From assembly GCF_030867145.1 (NCBI RefSeq), contig NC_134454.1, positions 69,112,308 to 69,176,307 of the forward strand: DNA of 64,000 nt, in the 5' to 3' direction. Made by a program: the position numbers and the translations under genes. The notes under the pieces are model-generated. The model saw only the letters and a list, made by a program, of their open reading frames with translations. It did no database searches and had not been told where the DNA came from. Positions 26,331 to 38,720 of this stretch are shown here, in pieces (positions within the stretch are counted from its first letter, which is position 1; each line of letters starts with the position of its first letter). This DNA comes from Opisthocomus hoazin. Taxonomy: Eukaryota > Chordata > Aves > Opisthocomiformes > Opisthocomidae.

Positions 26331-28202
26331 CATTACTCTTTTTTTTTTTTTTGCAAGCATTGGTTATTACAGCTGAGGATTCTTGCCTGTACAACATGCA
26401 AAGTTCCTTCTTGTTTTGCTAAATTCATGACCTTGGGGATTACTTGTCAACCCACTGCATTAATCTTTCTATAGGAAAATAGTTTGAGGAATAGAAACTC
26501 AGATTAGTGATGTGACTTAAAAAAAACATCTTCAAAATCTACATTGCAAATTTATGTTTATTGCCAGTCATCTTAGTCCCTGGTCTAAATTTGGGGTAAA
26601 AGTGTACAGTTAAATTTTTTGGATCTCCGTCTCCATTGAATATACTTTCCTAGCTCCTATTGAAATGAATAAATATTAGAAATGCTTACAGTGGGAAGAA
26701 CAGGTTATTCTGCAAAGAAAAATATCCGCTGTTAAAGCAGGTGCAATGGTAACCATTTTGAGTTTGTTGCAAACAGATTTAGAACGTCAGTTCTTCACAA
26801 ATATTGACAATTTTTCTGCTGTTAAATCTTTTCTGTCACATTTCAAGGACTGATTTATGGTAATTTTTAATGTATATTTTTTAGGTGTGCTTTCACACTT
26901 ATGTAATGCTTATTTAGACCGATGCAATAGGAAGATATGTTATTCTGATGAAATTATTTACCAGGACAAGGAGTTACACACCTAGAAAAATTATTTAAAA
27001 ACGTAAGTCAGTGAGTGATGAATATACATAAAATAAGAACCACCAGCATGGGATTAGATGCAGCACAGGTGATACAGTCTAAAATGCCACCATCTGTCTC
27101 TGTTTCCTATGCAGTTACTCGTGTAACACCATTTCCCCTAAACACTTATATAGGAATAGTGACAAGGAGATCTTAATAACACACATATTCACCAGACTGA
27201 GCCTTTATCACAGTCAATTTTAAAAATAATAGTAAACCCATGCCCAGCAGAGCACACAAATTGACCTCCGATGATGCCAGGGTTTGATTTGCACACCTGC
27301 TGATCATGCTCTCCAGAGATCAGCATATCTGAAGGAGCAAAACAGTCCAGGTAATAGTGTTACGATGATGCTCTGGATATTTTCCGTTACATTTTGGACA
27401 GTGTCACCTCAAAACCACTTCATGCTATGAAAGGATGTCACTGCTGGGCAGAAACAGCAAGAACAGAGATGTGCACAGCTCCTTAATTTCTGTGTGGGCA
27501 ACATCTGCCTCCTAGAGGGAGACTCTATGAAACAGAGGTTCATGTTATTTACACCTGTGGAAATGTGCAGTAGGTGAACTGTTAGCAGTGGGAGTTGGCT
27601 ATAGGTGTTTTTCTGTTTTGGGTTATTGGTGTTGGAAATCAAAACCTAAATGTTTTCAGTTTGCAAACAGGTCTAATTCATATTTTCAGTAAGCTGTTTC
27701 TTAAGTCTCTCCTCATTTTTTTTGTTGGTTTGTTCATGTTGGTTTTTTTTTTATTATTTTTCCCTGGCTAGGATGTATCTGCCTATAGCTACAACTCTCT
27801 AAACATACTGTATATATACAGACACACGCCTGATCTTGATGCTTATCACAAAGGCCATAATGTAATTCCTATCTAAGGAACAGCATAAGGAATGCTTTAT
27901 CAGATGTGTCTTTAGTCTAAGTCAGCCTCTGAACCAGCACTCATTTTGTGGACACTTCTAGATGACAGACCAGTCACAGCTCTGCATAAGGTCATCCCTG
28001 GATGCACATCCGTTCTAATGATGTTACAGTACTAGTGATATGAACAAGGACAGTTCAGATCTTGCCTGCAGAAAAAAAAGGATGTATGATTATTGCTTTA
28101 CAGTGAATGTATCAAAAACAATTCAAGTACTGTAGCAATTAATGACATTACTTTGTACATTTTCGCAAGCAGTCATAAAGCTTTTGTGATTTCTTTTCTT
28201 AC

Positions 28203-28327
28203 CAAGTTGCTCTGCTAAATGTTTGCCTCTCTCAGTGAAGATTACCCGTTCATCCTCCATGTCACATTTGTTACCGACCAAAATAACCTGGGCATTATCC
28301 CAAGAGTATGTTTTGATTTGAGTTGAC
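28203..28327 (-). CDS. RAB3C: RAB3C internal coding exon with the NKCD motif
   Basis: This 125-nt exon encodes the part of the GTPase fold that recognises the guanine base. Read on the minus strand it begins with a G completing a split TGG (Trp) codon and then encodes [18 protein letters not shown] followed by NKCD and MEDERV; it ends with the first G of a split Gly codon. NKCD is the G4 motif (NKxD) of Ras-superfamily GTPases. The acceptor AG is at 28329-28328, after a long CT-rich tract; the donor GT at 28202-28201 reads GTAAGA, a near-ideal 5' splice site. The phase joins cleanly to the next exon to give QLG-FEFFE. One residue looks unusual: the codon at 28237-28239 is Phe in VIFTERG, where RAB3 paralogues as I recall them have Ser or Pro. 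The exon would be number 4 if structure follows mammalian RAB3 genes. Confidence 0.95.
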
Positions 28328-28328
28328 C

Positions 28329-28355
28329 TTAAAAGAGAGAGAAAGAGAGAGAGAA
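28329..28355 (-). promoter_or_regulatory. Polypyrimidine tract and 3' splice site made of a CT microsatellite
   Basis: On the plus strand this is a GA-rich run; on the transcribed minus strand it is (CT)n with T interruptions leading into TTTTAAG and the exon start. It supplies the polypyrimidine tract (U2AF binding) for the 125-nt RAB3C exon. The tract is a short simple repeat, so its length may vary between individuals. Confidence 0.8.
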
Positions 28356-31300
28356 GTCAAAGCAAATTCCCCTTACAACCATTTTGCACAGAACTGTAAC
28401 AAGACAAAAAAGACAATACCGATTTTGACATCTAGGGTAGCAGGATTCTGTTTAATTTTGTATTTCAAATAAACTAAGGATTATCTGTCAGGGATTATTA
28501 TTACAGGAATAATATCAACACAGACTTTACTTTTGCGTGTTAAAACAAGACTCTCTTTCAATATTTTCTCCTGCCATCAACATCCTTCCTATATTTTTAG
28601 AAATATGCGGTAACACTTTCTCCCACACAATTAAAAAAAGTATTTTCACATTTTAATGCAAACCTTGCCATCTAAAAACAGAGCTTTGAAACAAAATTAA
28701 CAGCTGATTCATTTCTTATCTTTCACCTTTTAAAATCAGGATATAAATTAATCAGTATAACTTCAAAGCCATTCTGTCTTGCCTCTGCTGTTTGTCTCCA
28801 GCACTTTCTGCTGTAGGACTTTGACCTACCAGGACAACATCAAGAGTTGCATTGTGCATTAAGCCACCGCCATGGGCTGAGTTTGAGCTTTGATTTACCT
28901 TCCATTTAAATTATACAAGCCCTAACCATGACTACAGCTGAATTGGAGTATCTGAGGCCTTGAAACAACATGGGACCTGAGTGCTTGTGGTGAAACAGCT
29001 TACCCTACAAAGCTCTCTGCAATTTGAACGCGATGCAGCTAATGAGCAATGAGGAGCACCTCTTACTTGCCACCATTCTGCTGATACTCAGACCTGCTCT
29101 GGAGGAATGAAAGCTCCATGTTCTGGCTCCAGGCTCAGACAGGAGTGATGCTGCTGTCTACCACCTTCTAACTGAGAGGAGTGCCTGCCCTTGAAGGTAA
29201 CACAGGGTGCAGCAAGCTTACTCTAAGGACTTGCCCTTTGCCTTGGACTTGTGACTATGTCTGGCTTTAGGCTCTGAGTCAAGTGCTTGGTAGGATATTA
29301 ATATCTCTTCTGTCCCCATACGATCAATGCAGAGAGAAAAAGATGTAGGACAATAGAGGGTGCTTAGGAAAACTGCACTGGTGTAGAAACTAACCTGCTT
29401 AACTACATGTTTAGGAGATGGCACCCTGGAAGGGTATCCTGTTGAGTATCATGGCCCTACATGTCTGTGAGAAAAGATGAAATAGCTTCAAAAATATGTC
29501 ACCTAAGTGTTCTGGAAGCTAGTCTGCATGGATGCCAAGTTCACTAGTGACCCCTTCTCATAACACAGCCATTATGTCTACATATTCAGATCCCTGTCTG
29601 CAAAATGTTCCATGCCCAAAAAAGATCATGATGTAGTCTGACAACAATTTCTAGTCAAAGACAGAAAATGGATCAAATCTCCCCAGCTGGCTTTGCTTAA
29701 TGCAAGACCAGAGGGATAGACATAGGCAAAAAGTGCTATAGCTGTCTTTGTAACCCTGGGTCCAATGCTATCGCACACAGGCCCTGCATGAGCCAAAGCA
29801 CCTTTAGCCATGTGTGATGTGTCTGCAGTGCCGGACAGAGGAATTTAAGGGGAAGGATCACACTGCCTTTAGCATTGTTTTATTTCATCAGAATGACCAA
29901 AAAGAAGCTAAAGAAAGCCCCAGACATTTTGTGCTACAGATTGTGCCCTTGGACCTCCCCTGATCTTTCCTTCAAGAAATGAACACTGTGCTATTTTAAA
30001 ACTATTTTATAGTAATTTCAGTAGGTGATCATAAGGTACTATGACCAAAGGACAGGTCGGACTTCTCTGTACACTTACATTTTACTAAAGATACAATTAC
30101 TTGCAAAAAAGGGTACCATGCATTCATTTTGGCAGAAACGTTCTTTTGGAATTGTGCTGAGTTCTTCTGGATTTTGTGGTGAAGCAAAATAGATTTTTTT
30201 TTTTTTTTAACCAGAACTACTTTTGTCACCATAGCAGCTTCGCAAATACAAGTAGCTGAAATGTCAGAGGATGTCAGTCCATTAAGGACTCTGAAAGAGC
30301 TTATCTTTTGACAGTTATGAGTTGGGGGTCAGTTTGTTCCCCTTACGTCAGCAGGAAATTGAAGATTTTTGAAGAGCAAAACATACAGTAAACATATTAA
30401 GCTTTATAGAAGGAATTTCTCCTCTATTCTGCAAAGGTGAAATATAAGAAATTGATGAATGAAGAAATACAATGTGGAGAAATATCATTACACCTGTTTG
30501 AAGAGAATTCATTCAGCCTTGTTTTGCAGACTTTTGCTCCAGAGCCTTACATCAATTTTTTGCTTAAGAATATAACCCCTTTCATTTTACTACAGCCAGA
30601 CATGATTTTTCATTCTATGGACTATGAACCTGTGCATTCAAATGCTTCTCATTATCAAAGTAACCTATTTTATTCTTAGACTTTTTAGGCTGGTTTGCTT
30701 ATGTCTCATCTTCTAATTATAAAGAATTTTTTTAAGCAACAAGATATCTTGTCCTTGATAATAATTCCAAAGGCTTATGTTTTGAAGTAGACTCTGTAGT
30801 GCAAAAACACAACTGACTGACTGTGAAAATCAGTCAAATGTATCCCCACCCAATCCCACATCAGTAGGAGCTTGGATTCAAAGAATATAATAGGCTTATC
30901 CCTGTTCTTTTAGACATATATTTCCACTAATGGCTTTTATAGATTTTGATTCCCACAGTTCTCCATCCATATAATTTAAAAATAAAAGATTTTGCTGTTC
31001 CTTGGATACATGACCTTTCAAATGAATGAGGCTTCTGATTAATCCAAAACACAAACCATTGTCCTTGTAAAGAACTTTAGCTTCAGGAAGATTGAAGACA
31101 TGAAAAGACAAAGCTGATATTTGCAGTAAGCTCAATACCGCGCTTCTTGTTCAGTCTCAGTGACGTGGTGTATGTCAATAGTAATTTACCCTGTAAATCT
31201 TTCACATTCTAGTTGTATGGTAAGCAGGCAATCTGCAACATGCCTGAATTTTTATAATGTATAGACACCAGAGGGGCAGATTTATGCAGGAGTGCAATGA

Positions 31301-32499
31301 TCCATTACTTTCAGTGATCAACACAAGACTTGTTCTCCCTGTACTGCAATTCTGCCATACTGCTTGTCAGAAAGGAGCACTTGCTGGATGCTAACTAAAG
31401 CAATGCTATGTGCTCATCTTAAAACAGTGCTGTATTTTCCACTACTGCATAAAAGTACTGCAAAGATACTTCAATAAATCTCCAGAAGATTTTTTGGCTA
31501 TTATGACATAAGACTGTCAAAGATAATACAGAGGCTTTTTTCCTTTGTTTGATGGAACGAAATACTATGTGAAAAAATTGTTCAAAACACAGTTTTGTAT
31601 TTTGAACACAAAAATCCTACTTTCTTTGAAATGGACCCTAAAGGAAATGCAAAATTAAACAGTTCACACTGGCATATGTCCATATGCACACTGCTTCAGC
31701 ATTACTGTGCCATCTAGTTCTGCTCCTATAAAATGTCTTGTAACACTTTTCAGCTCACAGGATACTCCTCTGAAGATACTGCTTTTTAATTCAATAGAGT
31801 ATAATGAGATTTTGTATTGCTGCTGCTTTTAACACTGTCATTTAGTGAAGGAAAGAATAAAACCATTGTTGCCTAGGAAAAGCTATCCTCTGTTATCTCA
31901 TTGCTCATGAGCACACAGGTTTCAAAGTGAATATTACAATGCCTAAAATTGTGAACACACCATTACAAAGAGCAAAGACATTATTATCGTGCACTATCAC
32001 CCTCTAGGTCTGCCAAAAAAATTAAATGTCACCTCTGGTCAAAACCAAGCATAATGAAATGCACCTTCATGACAGAGAGGAAGCAGTAGGTATAAGGTCT
32101 GTGTTGCAGCACATTATATTTTGGGAAAAGACAGGTACAAGCTTAAAGGGCTACGTCCACTCTCAGATAAGACTCTCCCTGAGGTCTGTGAAAGAATCAG
32201 TTTAACAAAGTACTTGGTTCTAGCAGGAAGATTGAAACCAGCCATGAAAGAACAAAATTTTCAAAGCAGCAGGAGACTAACTTTCATGCAGTAGTGTGAC
32301 CCTGCACCTCTGAAAATGTAAAAGATTCAAATAATTGTCCAGACAACAATGGTGGGGTGTCTGTGTGTGCTCGTGTGACCAGCTTACAAGGAGTATTGCA
32401 CAGCATGATGGAGAGGTGTTCAGAAATACGCAGCCCTAGCTGGCTGAGGTAGTTGGGTTGCTGGAAGCCAAGGTAGCTAGCAAAGGCCAATATGGGAGC

Positions 32500-33240
32500 A
32501 CTGCTGTGACATTACCATTGTGCACTAGCTTGTTCACATTAAACTGTGTGATAAAAGATCATCTGCACATCCACAAAGGAGCACAGAAAGATGATGGCAG
32601 GTGGAAGAGCCCAGATAATATCCTGGCCTTGTCTGCATCCAGGCCTACTGCAGGAGCTATCAACCTGTCAAAGGCCCACATCCACAAGCCCAGACAAGCA
32701 GAGAGGCACAAAGGCAGGTGAGAACCAAAATTAAGGACTCAGAAGAAGGGACACCACATCCAAGCCCCTCCCAGGGCTGTCACAGGAAAGCCTCAGCCCC
32801 ACTGTCCAAATGTGAAACCTGTCACCATGGGTCAACACTGGAGGCCTGTACATCCAGGTGCCAGCAACTGGGGAGAGTGGGATCCAGGGGCAACTACTGG
32901 GCAGACAGAGTGTATGACCACAGCTGATGGAGGGACCCATGCCATATATATACCTACACAGATCTATGTTCTCACTAGTGGACCTCCATGTTGCTCTGCT
33001 AGGGAGGATAGGAGGATGAGGCGGTTGGTGCTGTTTGTGTTTGTGGCTGTCTGTGATCTATGTGGCTGCCCATGTATATATGTGTTGTATATGTGTTGTA
33101 TATGTGTGTGTTGTGTGCACATACCTGCTGGGAATTCATCTTCAGCCTCACCAATGTTGGACCTGGGGTGTGGAGCCACAGCACCCTTGCCTCTCTTGAG
33201 CTGTCAGATCCAGTATGATATATTTTCCCCTAACAGTTCA
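32500..33240. repeat. Unclassified GC-richer repeat-like block with a TG array
   Basis: This stretch is richer in GC and in CC/CA-type words than its AT-rich surroundings, with fairly sharp boundaries, and contains a TG-rich tandem array at 33073-33120. It reads like an old interspersed repeat, perhaps an LTR or a non-autonomous element, but I could not match it to a family and see no terminal repeats. An open frame of 171 codons over 32812-33327 is driven partly by the TG array and has no recognisable domain. Confidence 0.3.
33073..33120 (+). repeat. TG-rich minisatellite with an 11-bp period
   Basis: Two copies of TGTGTTGTATA stand head to tail at 33081-33091 and 33092-33102, flanked by further TATATG and TGTGTG units. 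Alternating purine-pyrimidine sequence of this type can adopt Z-DNA. Confidence 0.8.
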
Positions 33241-36200
33241 GACTTAGCTCGGCTATGCCTGGGTAACACTGCATTGTACGCTGGAGAAACTGCTATAGAA
33301 GCCAAAACTGCTGCTTGTTGTACTTGATACATTTCATGTTGCACCCACTGATAGGCATATTCTAGGGTTCACTCTGAATGTATCTCCAGATGATTACTTT
33401 TTACTAACTCTAATGTCGAGAACAAACATTAATCTGACCTGGAACAGTCTCTAGTATATTCTCACCCACAGACAGCAAGGATAGCAAACAAACATATTTG
33501 ATAAAGACATGCCCATTTAGTAAATATATCAGGAATATGAACTTTTAGTGATAGCCACAATCTACGCACCACTGTTTGGACCTAGAGCCCTCCATTGATG
33601 CTGGCCATCCCTAGAGGGGCTGGTTTCTGTGGGCTTTTTAATTCAGTTATATGGTAAGTCACATGCACTGGCAGCAGAGAAGCACCCTAATTAAAATGCT
33701 CTAGAGGGGGCCATGTATAATGTTTATTCCAGCAAGTTCAGGGAACACATTGTACTTCTGATGTTCGAGTTTCAAAAAGGAGTACGTGTTTAACTTGGAG
33801 TGCATCATCTTGCCAGGAAAACAAAAAAAACAGAACCAAAAAAACCCAAACCTGGTACAAAACCAAATTAACAAAACCTCAAAACCTCTATCAAAACCTT
33901 TTTATTTTCTGAAGTTACCATTATGCTGAGTTCATTGACTAATCCTTAAAATTCTCCCATCTCTGTCTCCAGCATGGTGCTTTCAAAGCCCATTAGCTGA
34001 ACTATCAGGGGTGACAGCGTAGTGAATGGATCTGGGGTGGAGCCCAAGTTGTCTATTCTAAACCTTTCTCAGTTTATTTATTTGGTGAGGCGGAGTGTCA
34101 GAGAAGCAACTATGAGCTTGAGGGTGTGTCCAAAAGCATCCAGTGCCCCTGGTTGAGCTTCCTCCCTTTATTTGCAAGTGAGCGTGCCAAATGCCTGGCT
34201 ACCTCTGAGCAGGCAGGCTTGCTTTCCAGCATTTTCAGGTGACATAATTATCCTTCTGTAATTGAGGCAATGGATGATATCTTTTGCCCCGTCCTCCAGT
34301 CGCCATCCTATGATGTGGGAAGGTAGGGCACAGCCCTCTCCCATCTGCCATTCCCATCTTTTCAGGGGATGGGATTGTGTAAGCAGCCCTTTCCCACCCT
34401 CCTTGTCTGTGAGGAGCTCTGGCACTCTCCTCATTCAAAGCATCTTTTCCACAGGGTGTCCATACTGCCAAGTACCTCCTATACTTCAGTGTGTACCAAA
34501 TGCTCCATTCTGTTCCCCATGCTCTCATTTATGTCTCCTAAACCCTTATTATTCCCAGCAATCCTGATAGGTTATATATCTTAGGAATGCCCTTCCACCT
34601 TGGAATTTTCCAAGGTCTTCTCTCTATCCCGCTCATCTTAGGGATATGATGGAGATGGGGCCTACATAGGATTATTCTATACAGCAGTTAAATGATTGCA
34701 ATGTTCAATCATGATAGTGATTTGGAAGCTAGGTCTGTAGCAGCTGTTCTGCACTTGGCACTCATACCCTGCTGCAAGGAGGGCAGGGAGAGAAGTGGCC
34801 TCAGGCTTACCATCAGCTCTCCAGTACATAATCCACTGTTAGTGGGAGGTCAGCCATCCAAAATGTATAAACCTACCCATCAAAACCCCCAACACAACTT
34901 TCTGATTGGGATTTTGAGGACAGTGCTGAGGTTAAAAATTTGAATTACTCTGAGCAAAAACCAGGCAGAAGAGTCCTGGAGTACTTGCATACTAGACATT
35001 TTGTGGCCATGGTTACTGGCATTGTAGGAATATACCGTAGTAGGAATATACTAGACATAATTAGTAATAACATCAGTAATAAAAAAAAGAAGATTCTAAC
35101 ATTCGCCAAGTTTGCATTGAACTGATGGTCAGCTGGAGGTATACACAACCGAAGGAAACTGAACTAGCTTTGAGAAACAGCTCAAGATCTTTCCTCCCTT
35201 ACTGACAAGGAAGATCTGGATATTTGCAACTTTTAAACTCAGACTCTTGCTACTCATAAAAGCACAACTATTATGGGTAATATAAATTCTTTTACCTCTT
35301 GCATTCATGAACCCCTTTATAATTACTGGAGCAATTAGTGAAAATTAGGAAAAGCCATTAATAAAGGAAAAAAATATATAAATAGAAAGCTGAGGTGGAT
35401 GAACCTGTGATAGGAAAGGGGAAATTGCGCCTTGATCCTTCTCACAGAGGATTTAAATCTAGTGGATGTCCTAGCATCTCCACTTCTATTCAGGATAGTT
35501 GGCATATACTGATTTTGAGATGCTTATTTTCAGTGATGTTACCAGCACTTGCTGACTGCAAGTGCTTGTGAAGATATGTTAGAGAATAGGCTAAGATGTC
35601 CCAGCAACACCGAAGTACTGAACACAGGTGAACGGGAGAAAAGAAGGGGAAAAAATGAACAAAATAGCCTCAGTATCACACAGCAGCAAGGGAGAAGAAT
35701 CTGGGGAGAAACGGATGTAACAGCAAAAATGGAGTATACCAACCTCTTCACTCTCGTAGTGGACTAGGATATACGAATATTGGTCAGGACTACCTGTATT
35801 TGATATGTCAGTTATTGTTTATACAATATTACATGTTCATCTGAATTGGAAGACAAATGAATTGCAAAATGCCTGATGATTGTGAAATAAGTTGATACTG
35901 AAGAAACCAGAAGAATATCAATGATTCACCACTTCCTTCTGACAGCCTTTATCTTCCTTCCCAGAGCCAAAGAGTGCACACCATGCAAGCAAAGGCTACA
36001 CATTTAACCTTCCCTTGGAGGAAGATATATCAATGATGCAGAAGCTGCATGATAGGTGTGACACTAGCAAATATCTGGTTCATTTTCAGTCAGAAGGCTA
36101 GTCAAATGAACATTACCCAGAGCATCATAGATTTTCAGTGTTCTGGTAGGAACTGTGTCTACTTTAAGGAAAAGAAATTTAGCTTTGCCAGTGAACAAAA

Positions 36201-38493
36201 CACAAAAGCTACCTTAACAAAAGACTTTGCTACAATTTTTTGAGGCCATAACTTCATTTTAGAAAACAATGTGCCACTTCTCACTTTTGACAGGCTGTGA
36301 TCAAAATTAATCCATCTCATTGGGAGGGTAAAACTGAGCTAATCTTTAATATATAAATTTTTCTAATATTCTGCAAGGAAATATGACATATCATTTTGCA
36401 AAAAGTTTAGTTACTTAAAAAAAAGAAGAAAAATAGGAAAAGGAGAGAACAGCTAAAGACATATGAGCTGATATTCTCTGTCTGTCTATGATATTTACTC
36501 TCATGTAAGTATCTTAGTGATAATCCATTACCATAATTGTAATGATAAAGTATATGCTTTCTCAATAATGTCCCCTCTTGGGAGTGCCCTGTATCTGCAT
36601 TTAACACAATGCAGTAAGAACTGACATGGCACTGATAACTAGTAGCTCTGTGTGGTACCTAAGATGGAAGGTAGGCATTACAGAGATTCATCAATCAGAA
36701 TGTTATTTCTTTCTAATCAACCATTACTGTCTGTTCTCTACCTTGTGCACGGAAGTGCCTTCCCATCCAGAATCCTTTGCTGAGTACTTTATTGAATTAC
36801 ATTCAAGTTTTAATGGAATTTACAAATAATTCTCTTAATAGTCCATGAATTAGCTTTGGTGCCTTTTCTGTACAGTGTTGTTTCCAATAGGAGTACCAAC
36901 TGTCTGTTGTTGTCAGAAGATTATTTTCTGATACTAAAATGCAAATCCATGGATAATGGTATATGGTATCAGAAGAATATATTGTGGACAAAAGAGGTTC
37001 ATGTTCAAACTGCAATTCTTACCTATATTCCTTTAGTTGGAGTCACAATGAAGGAACAGAAGCCTGCAGGGCATATTTAATTTGTATTAATCAGGTTGCA
37101 AATGTCCTTAATTTTTGCATCTTTGGCAAAATATCTGCATCCTGCTTTCTTCCCAGCTGCCAAAGACACCTTGAAACTACTTTCCAGTACCAGCGTAGCA
37201 GAAGCCCAATTATGCACTTACTACATGTTTAAAAAAAAAGTAAGAAAAAAAGACTGTGCTCTAAGTTAGTACTATACTCTCTATCCCTCCTCCCCAGCAT
37301 CTCCTGTGCCAGAGCTCTGACAGCCACTTCTTCAGAAGAAAAGCCCAGCAGGTGAGGTGTTTTCCTGTACCTGCACAGCCAGCACACTGCAGCTGGCACT
37401 TAAACAGCTAAGCAGTAAGTCCAAGAACAGTCTTAGGCAGACCAGGGTCCCAACGCACAGGATGTCACCCTGAAGTTGCACACCCTGGAGACTTTTTTGT
37501 CATGGAGGCAGATGACAGAGTACATGTATGGAAGCTCCTGACCTACTCCTGGGCAAGGTGGACTGTGGTTGAAAGTATGCAGAATTAATAAAAGACAGTA
37601 AATTCCCTGTCAAACTCAACTGTATTTCTTTCCTTTTCTGATGTGCATTTCTTTTCCAGGCTTTTTGTTTAGAAAAGTTGAACAGATGTTTACACAGACA
37701 GTGGAGAAGAGACAACAAATACTGTGTTGGACATTCAGGGTAGTGAGATCTTTCATCCTACTTCCTTGTATTTTGTGTCATGATAAAACAATATAAAACA
37801 CATTTAAATATTTAATTCCTATTCACAGCAGTATAAAATCCTCTCCTACAACAAGGTTTACTTATGAGCAGGCCAACTAATATAACACATTTTTTCACAG
37901 TGGGACACAGTAACTATACATGTTAATGAAGAGTTTTTATGTCATGTATAATGCTGCAAGCTGTGTCATACTGTGGGAACTGATTTAGCAACTCACCACA
38001 CAGACAAAAGGCTGTATGTTTTAATTTTCTCCCCACTGAGAAACCCGCCATTAAATTATCACCCTTCAAAGCTACCACTACACATGCACAATGCACACAA
38101 TTATCAAAAATTAGCGTTTGAAAGGAGATGGAAAAAAGTATTTACAGGAAAATAAAATTCATGGAAAAAATACAGGCAAAATACAGTCTGCACTTGCACA
38201 TCTTTTGACTGTCCTTATGGTTTCATGTTCCAGATGCTTCCAGATAAATGATCCTGTTAATCACCAATTTATGTTGATTGCACAGACTGTCACTGGAACC
38301 CTGAGTAATGACCCTAATTAATACAGCTGTTCCTGACTCTGGTATTTGAAAAACACCGCAATGACATAAGGGAGTACTGAAGTAATATACTAAAGCAACT
38401 ACAGCATCTGTTTGAATACATTACACTTTTAAGTAAATGAGTAATTTGCTGTCACTTAAAAATATTTTTTGCTTGCCATTTTGTATTCTTTTG

Positions 38494-38720
38494 TATATAT
38501 ATAAAATATAAAATATAATATACAATATATAATACTGATACATTTATATATTAATAGATATTAATTATATATGCTATATAATATGTTAATATATATTTAT
38601 AATATATGATGTATTCCATAGTCTATATTCTATGTTAATATATTATAATATTATATGTATTAACGTAATATATTATATATTATATATATTATTTTGTGTA
38701 TGTATGTACATATATATATA
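38494..38720. repeat. AT-rich block of imperfect TA / TATAATA repeats
   Basis: About 225 bp composed almost wholly of A and T, with many TATATA, AATATA and TTAATA words and numerous short self-complementary segments. It ends in (TA)n at 38708-38720. Such tracts melt easily, can extrude cruciforms and behave as fragile or MAR-like DNA. Confidence 0.85.

Larger units (their letters stand above)
14940..28202 (-). other. RAB3C: RAB3C last intron (13.3 kb)
   Basis: This intron separates the NKCD exon from the terminal exon, with GT at 28202-28201 and AG at 14941-14940. No further coding exon was recognised inside it. It holds a CR1 tail fragment near 22.1 kb, the 22.2-23.7 kb CR1 with reverse transcriptase remnants, an old plus-strand CR1 at 24.66-25.2 kb and an old minus-strand CR1 3' UTR at 26.1-26.3 kb. 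T runs of 14-15 bases lie at 18310-18324 and 26339-26352. The remainder, including 14940-22000 and 26350-28200, is unique-looking AT-rich sequence without features I can name. Confidence 0.85.

Noticed and set aside
32812..33327. Open frame of 171 codons on the plus strand
   Set aside because: Part of it is translated from the TG array, it has cysteine-rich low-complexity sequence, and no domain or splice context supports it.
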